Assembly: GCA_037043015.1 (NCBI GenBank)
Contig: CM073322.1
Coordinates: 32,049,864 to 32,113,863 of the forward strand
DNA length: 64,000 bases
Source: Bryum argenteum
Taxonomy: Eukaryota; Streptophyta; Bryopsida; Bryales; Bryaceae
Direction: 5' to 3'
The translations under genes and the position numbers were made by a program. How positions within the stretch are numbered: position 1 is the stretch's first letter; every line of letters starts with the position of its first letter. Below, one piece after another: positions 33,870 through 48,387 of this stretch. Below the pieces are notes generated by a model that was not told where the DNA came from, did not search any database, and saw nothing but the letters and a program-made list of their open reading frames with translations.

Positions 33870-36800
33870 TTATAGGTGTCTGAATAATTTAACCGTGCCG
33901 TCGCCGCCACATGAGAGGAAACCATCCACCGTTGGTTGGACATCAGTTACTGCCGCTTGCTGCAAACAGAAAAGGGCACATTCTTAGCTGAAATAGTCTG
34001 ATACGAAGTTGCATATGTTGCCCGTTCTTAATTGACAAATTTATCCGTGAAGTTTGGACCTTGATGACTATCACAGTCCAGGCTATAAAATCAAGGTTCC
34101 TGGTAAACCGACGACTCGGGACTTGCATTAGTTTCAAGTCTAATGAGATACAATTACATGTGAAAGAGCTTGCCTGGATAATGGAGCCTAAGCTCCGTGT
34201 GTTCACTTGGAGAAATGTGTGCCGTTCATGGACTTTTTGCCAGTGACCCACCATCGACTGCGTGCTCACATCCCAAAGCTTTACGTCCCCATCTTTGCTT
34301 CCTGTAAAGAAGTATGGTGTACCTGGGACTGCGGTTGCCTTTGTGACGCTTCCTGTATACGAAAAAATGACCTAGAATGTTAGGAATTTTCTAACTTCAC
34401 AGTGGAGATTAGGAACCAATTCTTGCGAATCCCATAGATAAAGCTATTTTCCTACTTGAATTGGTTTCGAAAATATCTGATGCTTTTATGTACAACTCAG
34501 ATTAGAAGTTACCTGCATGAGCCTTGGGAACATGCCAAAGCATCCCACTCGTTCCAGTCTCATCAACGTTTGATGCAGTGGGAGATTTAGGACGTCTCTG
34601 AGACAAGATGTATCGAAAGTCGTGCACAGCGATGTCACCGCCCTTTCCTCCACTTACTATCCAAGGCGAGCTTGAATTACCTCCAAGCCCAATATCTAAC
34701 GAAGCAATGCAGCGAGCACCACCTGTAGCAGCCATATAATCTTGTCAGAACGAATGATCATATGTACTGGATATGGCATATGGTATGACGCGACTAATTT
34801 TCCAAGGAAAAGATCATTGTTCTATTCCTCTGCATCCTCCATCTATGACCTTCATGAACTTTGATCACGAGCACTTGACACTCGTAAAATCTTATGTTGC
34901 ATCCATCTTACCAACATCTATATTTGTTTAATACCCCCATGATGACACCGAAAATGTAAAACAATGCTTTTGATCATCATAAAAATCACTACCACAAAAA
35001 GAAGACTAGGTCTCAAGACTAGTTAGGACATTGACGAGCAACTCATAACTGAGTTGCGAAAATTGCCCATAGATGTAAGCAGGAGATCGGCATTCATTTA
35101 TGTACCTTCATGGCACGAAATAGATTGGCGGTTTGAACTGGGAGGTGCCAAGGTGTCCCATGCTATCAAGTTGTTCCCAGTGCTGCTACTGCCTGTGGCA
35201 GCTACAAGCGAACTGCTGCCTACAATAAATGTTGCATCCCTGCCATGATCCAGGAAATGTTAAGAGAGGCTTCATACAAAGACAACTCTGTGATACTGAA
35301 AACCAGAGTTTGTTGCAATAAAAACTGACATCTCTTTCGCAGAGTGTTCCTTACGAGGCATGGGTTCCGAAGAAGAGACAAGACTCCGTTGGGCGAACAT
35401 TGCTCCGCCCACCACATTCAAGCTGCCATGTGGAAACAGTACCGTCCATAGCTGCTGTAACGAATCGGTGTCCCCCTGAGTCAAATCGAACTGTTGCAAC
35501 AGAAGGAATGATATACGGTGGTGGCATGTTGGCTGCGGGTAAGACGCCATAGGTTGCTGTTGCACTTGATTTTCCGTACTATCAAAATGACCACCGAAAC
35601 TAGAATTACATTGCGTTCAAATTGCAACTGATACACCATATTCTGAGTAATATGTATCTAATAAAGCTACGTACAAGGAGAAACAAGAGACACTCTTGAT
35701 GATGGTTGTACAAACATACCTCCCAAAGGTAGACATGCGTATTATTCGACCCGACCAAGAAAATAGGTTGGGATGGATGAGCTGCCAATGTCTTCGTTCT
35801 CACGTTATCAACAGTAGCAATTGGGTCAACGACACTATCAACATCTTCCCAGTCTTCCCAACCACCCCAAGCACCCATGCCTCCGTAACCAGGCATACCG
35901 AATGCAACACCACCCATTTTCACAGCGTCCTTTCCTGATTTCGAACTTGCACTGCCTGCAGCGCCAACCAAACTCACACTGGAACTTCTTTGACTTTTGA
36001 TGCTAGAACCTGGAGTAGACACTGCTCCTGCCCAGCTACTTCTTGGCCACTTGCCTTGGTCCAACGTAGAGTCAGAGCTCACAGTGAACGGTCCACGTGT
36101 GTGCAAATCCAGATACATGAGACCCTGCAATTGACGATCACATTCAAAAGTATGCAGGGATGTTGAGTAATCGGCGGCACAAGCTTGCTCAAGTCAAATA
36201 ATCAGCGATTCTATGAAATATATAATCGGCGATTCTGGCAATCCTTACTGAAATCCAGAAATCAATCCGGAGTCTCGTACCATATCTAGACCAGAAAATA
36301 GACTTCACTCAGGAAGCGAAGGAATAGATACCTTGCGATTGGTAGCGAGAACTACTTGGTCTGGATTACTCGCGTTGATACAGAATCCCTGACACGGCCA
36401 ACATCATGTGAAAGAGAATCAGATTAGCAAGCAATTTGCTCTATTGACCACTCGAATGCCTCAAGAGCAGTCAACCACTGACTATGAGAGACGATGTTCA
36501 TAGAAAGTTGTAAACATATCGCAGAAGTAGTAAAGAAAAATTCACCTCAATGAGCTCGCCACTTAAGGAAAACATAACTTCTGGTTTCTGAAATTCTGGA
36601 ATATAACGCCCTTCGGATCCTTCGGAGGTTCGAGTAGCACCAGCAGTGAGAGATTCAACCTTGGCATGATAGGCTGTCGATGTGTTTCCATCAATAGCTG
36701 AAAGTGCAGTCCTCTTCCTTGCTTCTCTCCAGTCACCCTTGTTCACTTTTATTGCCGTAAATGTAGGCCCACGAATTCCTTCCATCGCCAGTGTGGATCG

Positions 36801-39800
36801 GACACTTTCTCTCACCACTAATAATTTCCAAAGTTCCTTACAAGCTTCATCACCTCCCCCCAACTGGATCTCTGAAAAAGTAACTGGCAACTGCTGGCTT
36901 CCATCGCCGGTACTAGCTGATCTGCTTGAGGACGTTCCTGCTTTGGGACTATTCAAATCCTCCATCTTTGGGTCAGAGGGCTTTCCCCACAGCCAAGTCA
37001 CTAAAGGATCACTATTTCCTCTCACTTCCAACAAATATTGTAAGTGTGCAGCTAATTGCTGTTGAAGTCCAGTTGCTATGCAGCCTAAAGAACTAAGTAG
37101 AGATAAATAGAGATCTTCGTAATTCCTGCTTGACCGTGGACTTTCAGCTACTCTGATGCTATCTTGGTCACTTGGAGCCGAGGAACTGTTCACTGACGCT
37201 TGGGTGTCATCCCGCATCTTATTTTTTATTTCAGACCATGCTGTGGAGGAAACAGATGGAGTAGATTGTATACCAAGTCCCATGAAGGTGGCCACCAACC
37301 GATTCGATGAAGATGTGGAGGGGACCTGCGACGAGCTGACAGCATTAGTTGATGGCAGATTTGTTGAGCTCTTCGGTGGGGTTCGTTGAACAGAAACACG
37401 GCCAAAGCCACTGTAGCTAGTCTCCTTCCCCATTCCTGCCAACTGCTTCTTAACATAGGCTACTATGTGAACCCAAAGAGCAACACCAGTAACTCGCCAC
37501 ACTTCATCCTCGGGTAATATAGCTGCATTGTCGTTAGAAACTGGAAGCCTTGTCAAACTACTTTGATCTGAATCAGACTGCGAGCAGAGATCTTCAAACC
37601 ATTTCACACTAGATTTTGTTCTAGGTACGTTTGGGGCCTTCGTAGAATCGCTGATTGTCGGCCCAACCAAGGCAATGAGGGCTTTCCCATTCTTTCCCAA
37701 CCACGCGGCACTCACATAATATACAAATGCAAGAAGTATCATTGCTCTCTGCGTCTTTTTCTTCAGGTCTTCGTTTCCCACATTCTCATTCGACTCATTC
37801 TCAGTAGAATCAGTATATCCACTTAATAAACTTGCCAATCTCTGAAGTTCTCCTCCATGACGTACAATCTCCTCAATCTGCTCCCTTGGCATCATCGATT
37901 TCCAGGTGGGCTGCTTGGACGTGCCGCTAGTCAAAGAGAATACCGATACACCACAAGCCAGAATTATCCGAGCGAGGGACCATGGGGCTTCTTTCCATAT
38001 TGATCCCAATATATCAGATTTCAAAGGGAGTCCTACACCAGAGCTTAAACTGAATTTCTCATCTGGATATTTGAATCCTGCGTGCTGTGCAAGGAGCAGG
38101 CGATAGTAGACATACAAGCGGTGATGATTTAAAGCCCACTTCACGACCTGTCATTCGCAAATCGACATACAAAAGTATGTTAATAAGATGAAGATAATTT
38201 TGGGTTGAAACATCCAGAATTCCAATCTTTCTGATAGTTAGATATTCAAAAAAATGTGTGAATCATATAAAAGAAAATTGCAAAATCTATGAACGGACAA
38301 AAAGTGGCTCAATTGCACTGAGACAAGGGTTCCTGAGACCGCCATATGATAATCAGCGTTGAAGGTTAAGCAACATACCCCAGCTATGATGGCAGAACTA
38401 TCCAGAGAGAAAGTCGTTCGCAGCACCTCAATTCCTTCTTCAATCTTTTGCTCTGGTTCTTCAGCGGCTGCAGGTCCTACATCATCACTACTCGGATGGT
38501 CGCCGCCCTCATGTATATCTGAATGCCTACGAGCAGAAGCTTGCTGTGCAACTGCACAGTCTGAATATTCTTGCACCAATTGAGAGATACACTCAAGAGC
38601 AAGGTTCTGTTTTGCAAGCTCTTGTACATCAGCAATTAGTTTGGGTAGAAGGAAAGGCGCTCCAACAATTCCATCTTGAGAGGCTGGTTCTTCCGTAGGA
38701 TCAAAATTGAAGCTCGCACGGCTCGGAGAATCCTCGGCGTGGTGACCATTTTCAGTACTAGACTTTATGCCGGAGCTAGCTGCCATAAGCTCTAAAGCTT
38801 GTAACTGTGACATCACACCATAATAACAGATTTTATTCAACTTAGATTGAAATACTACTGCTTCCAAATTAAGACGTTCTTCCTGAGACCAGATATCTTG
38901 ATTTTAGAAGTTCACTACTGAAGGATAAAGACCACTTACGACCGTATATCGCTTAATGTTTCATTCAAATTAGACGGTACTTCAATTTTCAGATACAACA
39001 CACGAAGCCAATAACTAGAGAAGGATCTTCGAATTCCAATAAAGGACATCTCAATAATTAGTCACCATATGATAGATAAGTCCACGATTAGAAGATACGG
39101 ATCAGCAGTACAAGGAAAAAGGCTATCGAGAATATTTTAGTGCAACAACCACGTTCTTCCAAAGTTGCACAACCGAGCGGCCAGAAACTTACAGGAAGAC
39201 CAATGTTTCTCAGTGATAAAGAAGCTCGTAGCGTGGCTTGCTTTGAGACGGCCGCTACTTTGTCTCTTCGGGGCTCCCGAAGCAACCGAGGCTTTAATAC
39301 CAGGACTGAACAGTAATCTGCGACATCAGGATCTAAAGGAATGGAATTGCTGTTTTTTTTAGATACAGAAACCCTCTCCTGGATGCCTTGGGATGATGCA
39401 GAAGGCTGGCAGCCAGATATGACCTCGTACATGGTCTCCATTCCATTGCCTAGTAACCACTGTATGACAAGCACATTCAGCACTGTTTAGAATATTGAAC
39501 AACGTTACAAATAGTTCAAGTTCCATAGCACATCTACATCTCATCATAAAGAACACCTACGATGTCTATGGTAACACTGAAACATATCGAAAAGAATCCT
39601 CAGCTGACCATTGTCCATAACGGACATATCTTACGACCCAGAATTACGAACCTGGCAAAGACTAGCAAGCCAATAATCCTTTGCCCTTAAAGCGCCTGGG
39701 AGAACATGCTTGCTGATCAGTTTACGTCCAACGGGACCATCCGGACCCTCTACGAGACGACACACAACCAACCCAAGCTGCGGATCCTCCAGATTCTTTG

Positions 39801-42800
39801 TGCAGACGGAAACCGCAGAGTCGAGATCTCCACCCAACAGAAAGAACGCTGCGGCTAACTCATGCCTATGTTTTCCCATCAGAACATATGCATTCTTGAG
39901 AGCGGCTGCCTGGTTCTTCTCGTCCTATTATCCATAAAGAAGAAGTACAACTCTGTTAAGTAAATGCTAAGGAAACTAAGTAACGTTCTCCAACTGAACT
40001 GCAATGTACTGTATTGTACGATTCCATGAAGTGCTGCGGAGGATATAGCATATCATACGAGATATATACCTATACTGAGACTATAAATCAGTGCCTATTG
40101 TAGAAATACAGGGAAAATTAACATAAACGATGCAATCATCATTTCACGACGTAACGGGCAAATGACTTACTCGAAAGTCTCGAGCCATGAAGTCAACAAG
40201 GGGTCTATCACGTTCATCTTTACTTATTTTAAAAAGACCTGCCAATACAGTACGCCGTTCCAAAGCTATATACAGTAAGGCACTATCCTTGGCATCTCTG
40301 CTTGCCATAAATTGTAACCGAGCGACTTTCTCCATCTGTGATTCAAATCCACCAAACACCAAGTAATAAGATCTCCGAAAGTACCTACCAAGACAGACAT
40401 CAACACCTGTCTATCATGAGTCTTTCAGTACGAACACGGATGCAACCTAGGCCGTTTCATTTTCAGCACACGATGACTTATGTGCAACAACATTAGCAAT
40501 GCAAATGCGGTCAATACGCCTGGAATAAATGAGCAGCACTGAACAGTAGAACGACCAAAAATGAACGCGACATGGTGTATATACCTTCTGCCTCAAGGGC
40601 ACAGCATCAGTAAACCAAAAGCCAACGCCTAGTGCACGCATTTCTGGCCACAATGATTGCTCAGAAGCGCACACATCTAGCAAAGTTTCCTTCGTATCAG
40701 ACTGTAAAGCCCACGCCAATGCGTCTGAATCCACTTGTAGACCTTGTACGTCTTCCTTCTTTCTACCTGACTGAGTCGCAAGTAGTTTTTTGTAACGATG
40801 CGCCAGCCAGAATCTATATGACAGTGAAGTGGAGGACGTTGATCAATATCAAGTTCATCTTATTGCGGTTCTTCTCAGAACGAGTGAATACAACTCAAAA
40901 CGATGTGTGATTGAAGTCTTTAAGGAATTCTAAATGGAGAAAGTAAGACGAGCGCCCTCTTTAACTTACCTTTGTCCAGAACGGTCAAGACCTGCACATT
41001 TCGCAGTTTGATTCACACCATCAATCTCCCCCACCACTTCCACAAGTGCAAGGACCTGCTTAATTTCTTCTTTGGAAAGCTGTAGAGAATCTTCGCCATC
41101 TTTTATGAACTGTGTAATGGCCTCCATCTCAGTTCTAGAGAAAAGCTCTGAACCCCCAGACTTTATAGCATCTTGAGATTGAGTATTTCGTGCTGGCTTC
41201 ACCTCACCAAGCTCATCAGCAAACTCGTCCAACCACGATGTGGTGTTCAGAAATGAGTACTTATCGTTGACGTTTGTAGGTTTTGACTGAGTAGACGTAC
41301 TACTCATGAACGTAAAGCTTGTATCATACGAGGAATTTGAATTTGATGCGACTTGTGACGTGCTAGAGACATCCTTTTGTAGAAGTTTGGGTAGCCCCAT
41401 ACGAGGGATACGAATATGATCTTCATTGGCAAGTGATTCAGTGCCTTTTGCAGCACACAACTTATTAGCGGCCGATACGTGGCGAGCAAGATGGCGAATG
41501 CATGCCCGAGCTCGTGGATTCTCTCCTGGCAACATTGAACCGTACTTCGTCAACATCTTTCTAAGAGAGCAATAATTATACTAAAAGATTGTTATTGGAA
41601 AGGAACAAAAGGAACAACTTTCAGGTCTAAATAGCAAGTTCAGTTGAATGAAGGACCATACGGTATAGAGGAACAGACTACCCAAAAATTGACATCTAAG
41701 CTTACTCTTGTCCTCAGATGACATCAAAAGCAGCGATGCGCAACCATGTACAGCCATGAAGAGAATTGTATTACTAAAGAGGCTCTCACCTCTAAACAAG
41801 CTCCATAGAAGCGCTCTGGGATGATAATCGGCTAAAGGAGAAACACGTGCCTCTGCAGCTTGTAGAAGATTACATGAATTGCATGAACCTAGCTGAAGAA
41901 CTTCATTTGAAGAACTTCCATTATTATTACCAGGACTTAATCCCTGCTTAGCGCAAATCCAGGGACTAAAAACCCATATGTGGCTTTGCGATGACAATAT
42001 AGGTGAACCCTGAAAGCTCCACGAAAGATGATCAATCTGAGTATTGACCGAGAAAGAGGCTAAGCAGTTCCAGACAGAAGCTTTTGGAATCTCCTTCTGA
42101 GTGCATCTCCGGTTCTCAACGTAGATATACAGATCAAATTTTGTTGCAACAGCCAGGAGTACACAACCCATCCCTGCATCTACCCATCTCAATGCAACTA
42201 TGGATTGTGGCAGTGTAATTTGACCCTCGACCTCAAACTGCCCATTCTCATTGCAGCTGTCAAGCTCCCATATCTTTACTGATTTGTTATACTCTGCATC
42301 TCCTACGGAGGCGATTTTCTCACCAGTCCCAGTTGTAGCAGTTAAAATTACTGGAGCGCTGTGAGCTTGAACAACGCCTACGCATCGCCAGAAGAAGGAA
42401 GACCCACTTTGAGCCATAATCGAGTGCGAAATATGGGCCTGAGAGCAGAAAACTCTATAAAACCTGACACTACCATCTGCACAACCGGTCAAAACGTCAT
42501 ACGAGGGAGCCTTCTCGTAAACCTCTACGTGAGTTGATAAAGAGCCCTTGGTTGATCCTGTAACGACAGCGGTGCTCGTCACAACCTGTCCACCATCGAA
42601 GTTGACAAACCCTATAAGGCTGTCTTTGATGTAAATTCTCTGCTGAGAGACAAGAGAACCTGCATAAAGTGTATATTCCGATTTTTCCAGACGGCCTCCC
42701 TCACTCTCCGGCTCCGAACCGTCTTTATTAATTTCCGCAGCGGCTTTACTGTCCTCGCTAGTTTTTGAACGAGCCGCCACTTGAACCTGCACTGCCCAGG

Positions 42801-45800
42801 ATGCTAATACCCCACCTCCCTTGTCGATTCCTAAAACAATGAAGTTTCTTCCTTCAGCAACCTGCCGTTGACCATTTAATGCGACTGGAATTGCATTTAG
42901 ATCATTTAGGTGGTTTCCATCGCTGAAAACAGGACAATGTAAAGAGTACATGTGGTCGGAGACTATAGACGTCACACCCTTCCGTTGTGAATCGCTCCTG
43001 CCAACTAAGAAGCAATCGATTTTAAGGATGTCACCAGCAAGTAATATAGCTTTGCCTTCAGGCAATGATGAAGGCGCCCACGCAATATGATGGTAAGACG
43101 AAGCTGTGGAGTTCTCGACACCTGAGATTTTACCAGCCAATTTCCAACCCAAAGTTTGTGAGCTCATAACTTTGACCTGGGGACTAGACCACGCAGACAC
43201 ATCCCACAAAAGGATAACTCCTTGATTATCCACAGAAGCGGCAAGCGCAACTGTGGGGCTGGGATGAAGAGCAACCTGAACGATGGCACCTCGATGACCA
43301 TCTAAATGTACAACTTCTGATGATACCCCCCATATACTTTTGCTTCTCCCTGTTTGTGCTCCTGAGCCGACATGACCACCTCCAGTTCCTATGGCCGAAA
43401 TAGGTGGCCATAGACGCGACCATCGGAAATGTCCGCTCGGAAGTGCTTCAAAGAGATCTAGAGATGAAGGAGGAACTGCTACTGCGCCTTCAGGTCTCTG
43501 AACAACAGCCTTCATCATCAGTCGGTCCGTAGAACCATTAGCCCCTTCTGCTTGAAGTAGAGGAAGTGTAGATGGCTGAGCAAACACGTCGTCCCCTTGT
43601 TGCCAAAGTGTAACTACTGGAGGGCGATTGGGTAGGATATCATCCAGACTGTGAATAGACCATAGCGCAACTTTGCCAAGAGGTCCAACTCCGACCAACC
43701 ACTCACAAGGTGCCAAATCTCGCCTTCTGACATGGTTGTTTCGAACTGTGTGCCTCTTCTCCTCTGTACTACCCCCGGTCCTGCTTTCAGAAGCCCAGGT
43801 CACAAAGATGTCGTGGCCCAAAACTCCTTGCAGGCACGTGTTCACGTCAACTACAGCAGCCACGGAGAAAGTGGGTCGCTTCTTCAGTTCAAGACTGTCT
43901 CCAAAACAGAAACTTGAATAACTCGGACCTTCCATGTCCAGCCATAGGCGTATAGAGCCGTCTCTTGATGATGTAAGAAGCACAGGCCGGTAAGTGTATG
44001 GATCCTCACCGTAACCATTTGACGGCCTCCATTGAACCATGGAAACCTCGGAAGGGTGCTGTAATTCAATTCCTTGGGTTTCTTGCCCATCTTGCGACCA
44101 CCACACTGTAGCTTTACCGCTCGATGAATCTGGAGTCCTACCATCTGCTACGCACTCTTCCTTACGCTGGCTACTTTGTGTACCATCTCCGGTGGCTACA
44201 AGGCCACCACAAGACCATGATGAAGCAGCATACGCTTGGGGTACAGAGGGCCGGACTTGCCAGAGAACTGAAAATCCTCTGTCACCCCTTCTCCACATTG
44301 TGATATCTGATCCAGCAGATACCAACCCATCTCCTGACTCGGTCCATGAAAAGGTAAGAACCTGAAATGAATGTTCCAAGACCTGTTTTGTTTCCCACGC
44401 CAAAGGAATTTCTGCAGAAATTAAACCAGCTTCTTTAAAATTACGTACAAAAGCAGTGCAAGCAAGATAATATGTTCCAGGCTAGCATTTTACGAAGTAA
44501 GCAAGCAATGACTACTAAGGCAGAAAAATTTCCAGCATTCAAATCTTCCATAACAGAGGCCTGGAAGGATAGCTTGGTCCGATGATCGTGTATCTGATCC
44601 CGTAAGCATTTACTTCAGACCAGGTACACACCTGAAAAAGAAGGACAGGTTGTTGCACCCCTTGCCAACTTTGTGGGAGAATACAAATATATGTTTTTGC
44701 CAGAAGCAGCTGCCAGCTGACCAACAGATGGGCCCGCGGGTGCCCATCCTACACTTGTCACCTGGTGCCTTCCTTCGCAATCATCTTCGTCATTACTGGA
44801 CCGTGTTTCAAGAACCTGAAGAAACACACCTGATACGTGAGCAAGGTTTTTAATCGAGATCGATAGAGAAGAACACCCTGCAATCAATAGTAGAAATATG
44901 ACACAAAGTAACACCCAATTGGACCTCTTAGTCGTATTTCAAAATTCGATCAAAAGTACGAACAACAACTACCTGATTTGAATCCTAAAGTCGAGTACTT
45001 TATATTGAGAAGTTTACCTGTAGGATCTTATTCAGAACTGTCCAATTACTTTGCCCACCAAGTTTTATTGAATTCGACTTGTTTAAATTTGCCCAATTAT
45101 TCTGCCCACCAAGTTTATTCCGCCCACCAAGTTTCATTAATTTTGACCATAACGATCTTGAAATAGTTTTCAGTCAAAGCTCCATTTTTTTTTAAACAAC
45201 ATTCCTATTTTGAGTCACACGACCCCCAAATTGGGCTCTTTTCGACTTTAGGGGTTAGTACAGTTAGCAAAACTTCTGCAGATTAAAATAGTAGAAAGTG
45301 CTAGTTGCCAACCGTCCAAGGGTTATGATGTTATGTGAAATTTGTTATGCTTTGAAGACGAAGCTGCAACTTCGTACAAAGTATCCTAGAAAATATTCAG
45401 CTATACCAATATGATTCACTAGAATTTGAACCATGTTCTTACCTCCACGTCTCATCGAAGATATTAAACCCAAAACTAACAATTGTAACTCAGCTCATTG
45501 AAATACTAGGCACGGTCCAACAGGCAACTCTCACACTCAGGAGTATCCCGAGGATGATACTCTTTAGAAAGCCTCAATGTCCACCATTGCACATCTAAGT
45601 CACTGGTCTTTATCAATCATTACCTGCTGAAAAAAGCGGCCAGAAGAGGACTCCCCGGGATTCAATGGGGAAGCCGCAGTGGCAACTACAACCGCACTGC
45701 TAGCTGCATACGCCAACCAGCTTGAGCCCGCAAATCGGGGCAACCAGTCTGCACATTGTGGTCCAACATTTGGTGCGGGGGGCAGGTCTTGCTGAATTGA

Positions 45801-46782
45801 GAGCTCGTACAGAGCTTCCGGCAAGGAAGAACTCATGTCCGCTATATTTATGCATGAGAACAATCACATCTGCATCAAGCCGATAAAGGCTGGAATGTAA
45901 TGGACCAAATTTTTCACGAGTCTTCTGAGCCTGCACAAGCAATTCCTTGTGAGATGGCATCAAAAGTGAGAGGAGAGCGCAAAGTAAAAATGATTCCAAT
46001 GCAGAAAAAGTCCCAAAATTGCAGTGTCCTCAATACGAGCTCTTATTGGCATCTCAATATAACCGAGTCGACCAAGTAAGGATTTCTACTGTTGTTACAT
46101 CACTACCTAAAACACGCTCACGGGAAGTGATGCATAACCGCAAAGGTAAACCCCTACTCGACCGCAAACTTCAACAGTGTCTTGACATTGCCCTTCTTGT
46201 ACTTAATTTCTGTTATTCAATACGTGACGCATCATTTAAGACTACGGATCTGAATGTATGATGGAACTTAATCAACCTCGAACGCTCTCGAAAATTGTAC
46301 CAAATTCCTGTTCTTCAGAGCATACACGACGAACACCAAAACCAGGATCGGCTTGATGAGGAATTCAATCCAATGTTCACTTTTATCAGCTCAAAACAGA
46401 AAATACTTGAGCCACAATATTCATAATCGCCTTCCGAATCTCAATCAAATAACACAACAGGAACTTCACTCGCAGATTATTAGAGTACTCATTTTGCTGT
46501 CAAAGCAGAGACCTTAATTCAAGCTGGCCTGCATTCATTCCATTCTTGAAACTAAAAAAACACTAGCTGGTATCTGAGCTCAATTTACATCCTTTTCCAC
46601 CTTCCTAACCTCCAGCAATCCAGAAGCGCAACGGATGCGAGTTACAAGCTAGGGTTTCGATTCACAATGCTGACCTAAAATTCAAGCTCAATAACGAGAA
46701 AAAATCCTTATTCATAGCTTCAAAAAAAGGAACACATCGTGCATTACCTACCTAGAGGATCTACACTCAACAGCTCGATCAT
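33870..46782 (-). CDS. RAVE complex Rav1/DmX-like (rabconnectin-3-like) WD-repeat protein, 18 exons
   Basis: Exons, 5' to 3': 46782-46752, 45841-45624, 44815-44632, 44411-41662, 41556-40970, 40813-40585, 40335-40171, 39924-39652, 39459-39193, 38804-38379, 38147-36546, 36388-36332, 36124-35720, 35578-35355, 35239-35106, 34722-34513, 34352-34174, 33959-33870; 2676 codons plus stop in consistent phase. The junction at 41662/41556 is the least certain. N-terminal half: WD repeats (WLPRFAGSSWLAYAASS, VLTFSWTESGDGLVSAG, IRLWLDMEG, ILLWDVSAW). Middle: the Rav1p C domain (WPEMRALGVGFWFTDAVPLR, DSALLYIALERRTVLAGLFK, HELAAAFFLLGGDLDSAVSV). C-terminus: further WD repeats (FFTGSKDGDVKLWDVS, FLSCGGDGTVKLF). 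Such proteins promote assembly of the vacuolar and endosomal V-ATPase with Skp1 and Rav2-type partners. Length is near plant homologues of about 2500 residues. Confidence 0.93.
33960..34173 (-). other. GC-AG intron in the RAVE gene
   Basis: The last intron begins CAG|GCAAGC and ends TTTGCAG|CAAG. The GC donor keeps phase 0 and preserves the segment NTRSLGSIIQ, which plant homologues also have in this place. An upstream GTGAAC could serve as an in-frame alternative donor that skips 13 residues. Confidence 0.7.
44984..45254. mobile_element. MITE E, old piggyBac-like relic in RAVE intron 2
   Basis: Left end CCTAAAGTCGA and right end TCGACTTTAGGGG are inverted repeats of the CCCYTAAAG... type; the flanking TTAA copies have decayed to GAAT and TTAG. 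Inside are three copies of a CCCACCAAGTTT motif. Confidence 0.5.
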
Positions 46783-47425
46783 CCACTTGGATTTATTAAA
46801 GTACAGAGAATCAGAAGCTAAACGAAATCAAGGCCGGGTTCAAATTAGCTGACCGAGCTGGAAAAGAAGTAATTGATAGCTAGGGTTTGAAGAAGCCCGA
46901 AAACAGGGTACACACCACAATTTGAGTCACAGTTTCGATCGGGGGAAAGAACGAATCGTACCGAGATAATTTTTTGCCGCGGAATCGGAAACTTTCCTGT
47001 GTGATCGGTGCCACAAGCTTGTGATTTTGATTGATGCGATGCTCTCAGATTCAAGCCGATGAGGAAGTCGAAGAATTGTTAGCACTCGGCCTGCATTGAA
47101 AAGTGTCGAGTTCGACAAGCTCGCAGTATTGCATCGCACGTGGAGTAATAAGCTTCTCAATCATACCTCGTTATTGTCATATTCTCTAATATCACACCTT
47201 TAAAGGTCCTCGAGTAACAGGCTGATAGCAGGTTCGGCAGGATTATTGCTTACACTAATTCTTGGATGAATACTATTTTGTAAAAAGATGACCATACGTA
47301 CTACCAACCTATTCACTAGTGGAAAGGTGGTTCAGATTAAGCTGCTTGTAAAGCCATGGCTTTCCACTTTAAAGCCATATTATGCCACTGTGGCTTTACT
47401 CGTGGTTTTACTCATATCACCTTAA
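46783..47425. other. RAVE 5' region
   Basis: Upstream of the RAVE start codon on the minus strand. No convincing ORF. Probably 5' UTR and promoter; no clear TATA assigned. Confidence 0.5.
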
Positions 47426-47910
47426 CCCTTAAACGTCAGGCTATACGGATTTGGGCAGCCCAGTATTGGATCACAGCATCTTTTGGACTTGGGCATCATG
47501 AATAGTGCACTTTTTGAACTTGGGCATCATGAATAGTGCACTTTTTGAACTTGGGCATCATGAATAGTGCACTTTTTGAACTTGGGCATCATGAATAGTG
47601 CACTTTTTGAACTTGGGCATCATGAATAGTGCACTTTTTGAACTTGGGCATCATGAATGATCCAATCAACGATGACCTTGCAACCTCCTACAAGGTTATG
47701 TACAACCCCAACCTACCTACCACAATCCTTTCAAAGCACAAATCACTCATTCAAATTGTGATTTGAATTCTAAAATTTCACTTTTTGAACGCATCACAAG
47801 AAGGTGACCACTTTGACATCAAAATATAATTGAAAAGTTGAGTAGATTGAGAGCTACATAGGAGATTCTGTTGGAAACAGCCCCCTCAGGGCCGCTCAGA
47901 CGTTTAAGGG
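47426..47910. mobile_element. MITE D, piggyBac-like, with internal minisatellite
   Basis: 485 bp bounded by CCCTTAAACGTC and GACGTTTAAGGG (perfect 12-bp inverted ends, imperfect beyond). TTAA precedes the left end at 47422-47425; the right flank reads TACA, so the duplication has decayed or the end is slightly shifted. No ORF. It holds the 31-bp minisatellite at 47488-47659. Confidence 0.65.
47488..47659. repeat. 31-bp minisatellite, 5.5 copies
   Basis: Unit beginning CTTGGGCATCATGAATAGTG, starting at 47488, 47519, 47550, 47581, 47612 and 47643 (last copy partial). The full copies are identical, so amplification is recent. There are no spacers, so it is not a CRISPR-like array. Confidence 0.95.
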
Positions 47911-48299
47911 TACAATTTCACTACACAAGAGTTGTTAATTAGTGTTACAGACGTTATTTGCAACTGTAACACTCAATTTCACACATCACCTTAGTGTTTC
48001 AACACTAATCGTCAATCCACAACACTAGTTTGGCATCAATAAACACTCAATTAAGCAATTGTGCACTTGTATGTATAAAAGTGCACTTATGTAAGTAATC
48101 TTGAATGTGCACCTCAAAACCCAAATATATGGCTTGGAGGATGGGTTCTTTCGTAAAAATTCCGAGAGAGTTGAAAACCATAATTATAGTTTTGTACAAT
48201 GATACATCTTAGAGAATGAATAGTTCTACCCAATGTCCTCAAGAATCATTTGTAATATTTGTCACTTAATATGGTGAAGTCCTACTTGCAACATGAGAC

Positions 48300-48387
48300 A
48301 TAGTACACGGAAAATAATAAACATGATACATTTGTAAGCATACATAGTACCCGGAAAATAATAAACATAATACATTTGTAAGTATAC
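48300..48387. repeat. 44-bp tandem duplication
   Basis: Two copies of a 44-bp unit containing CGGAAAATAATAAACAT, three mismatches between them, downstream (3') of the orphan ORF. Confidence 0.9.

Noticed and set aside
47488..47659. CRISPR-like array
   Set aside because: The repeats are directly adjacent with no spacers, in a plant nuclear sequence.
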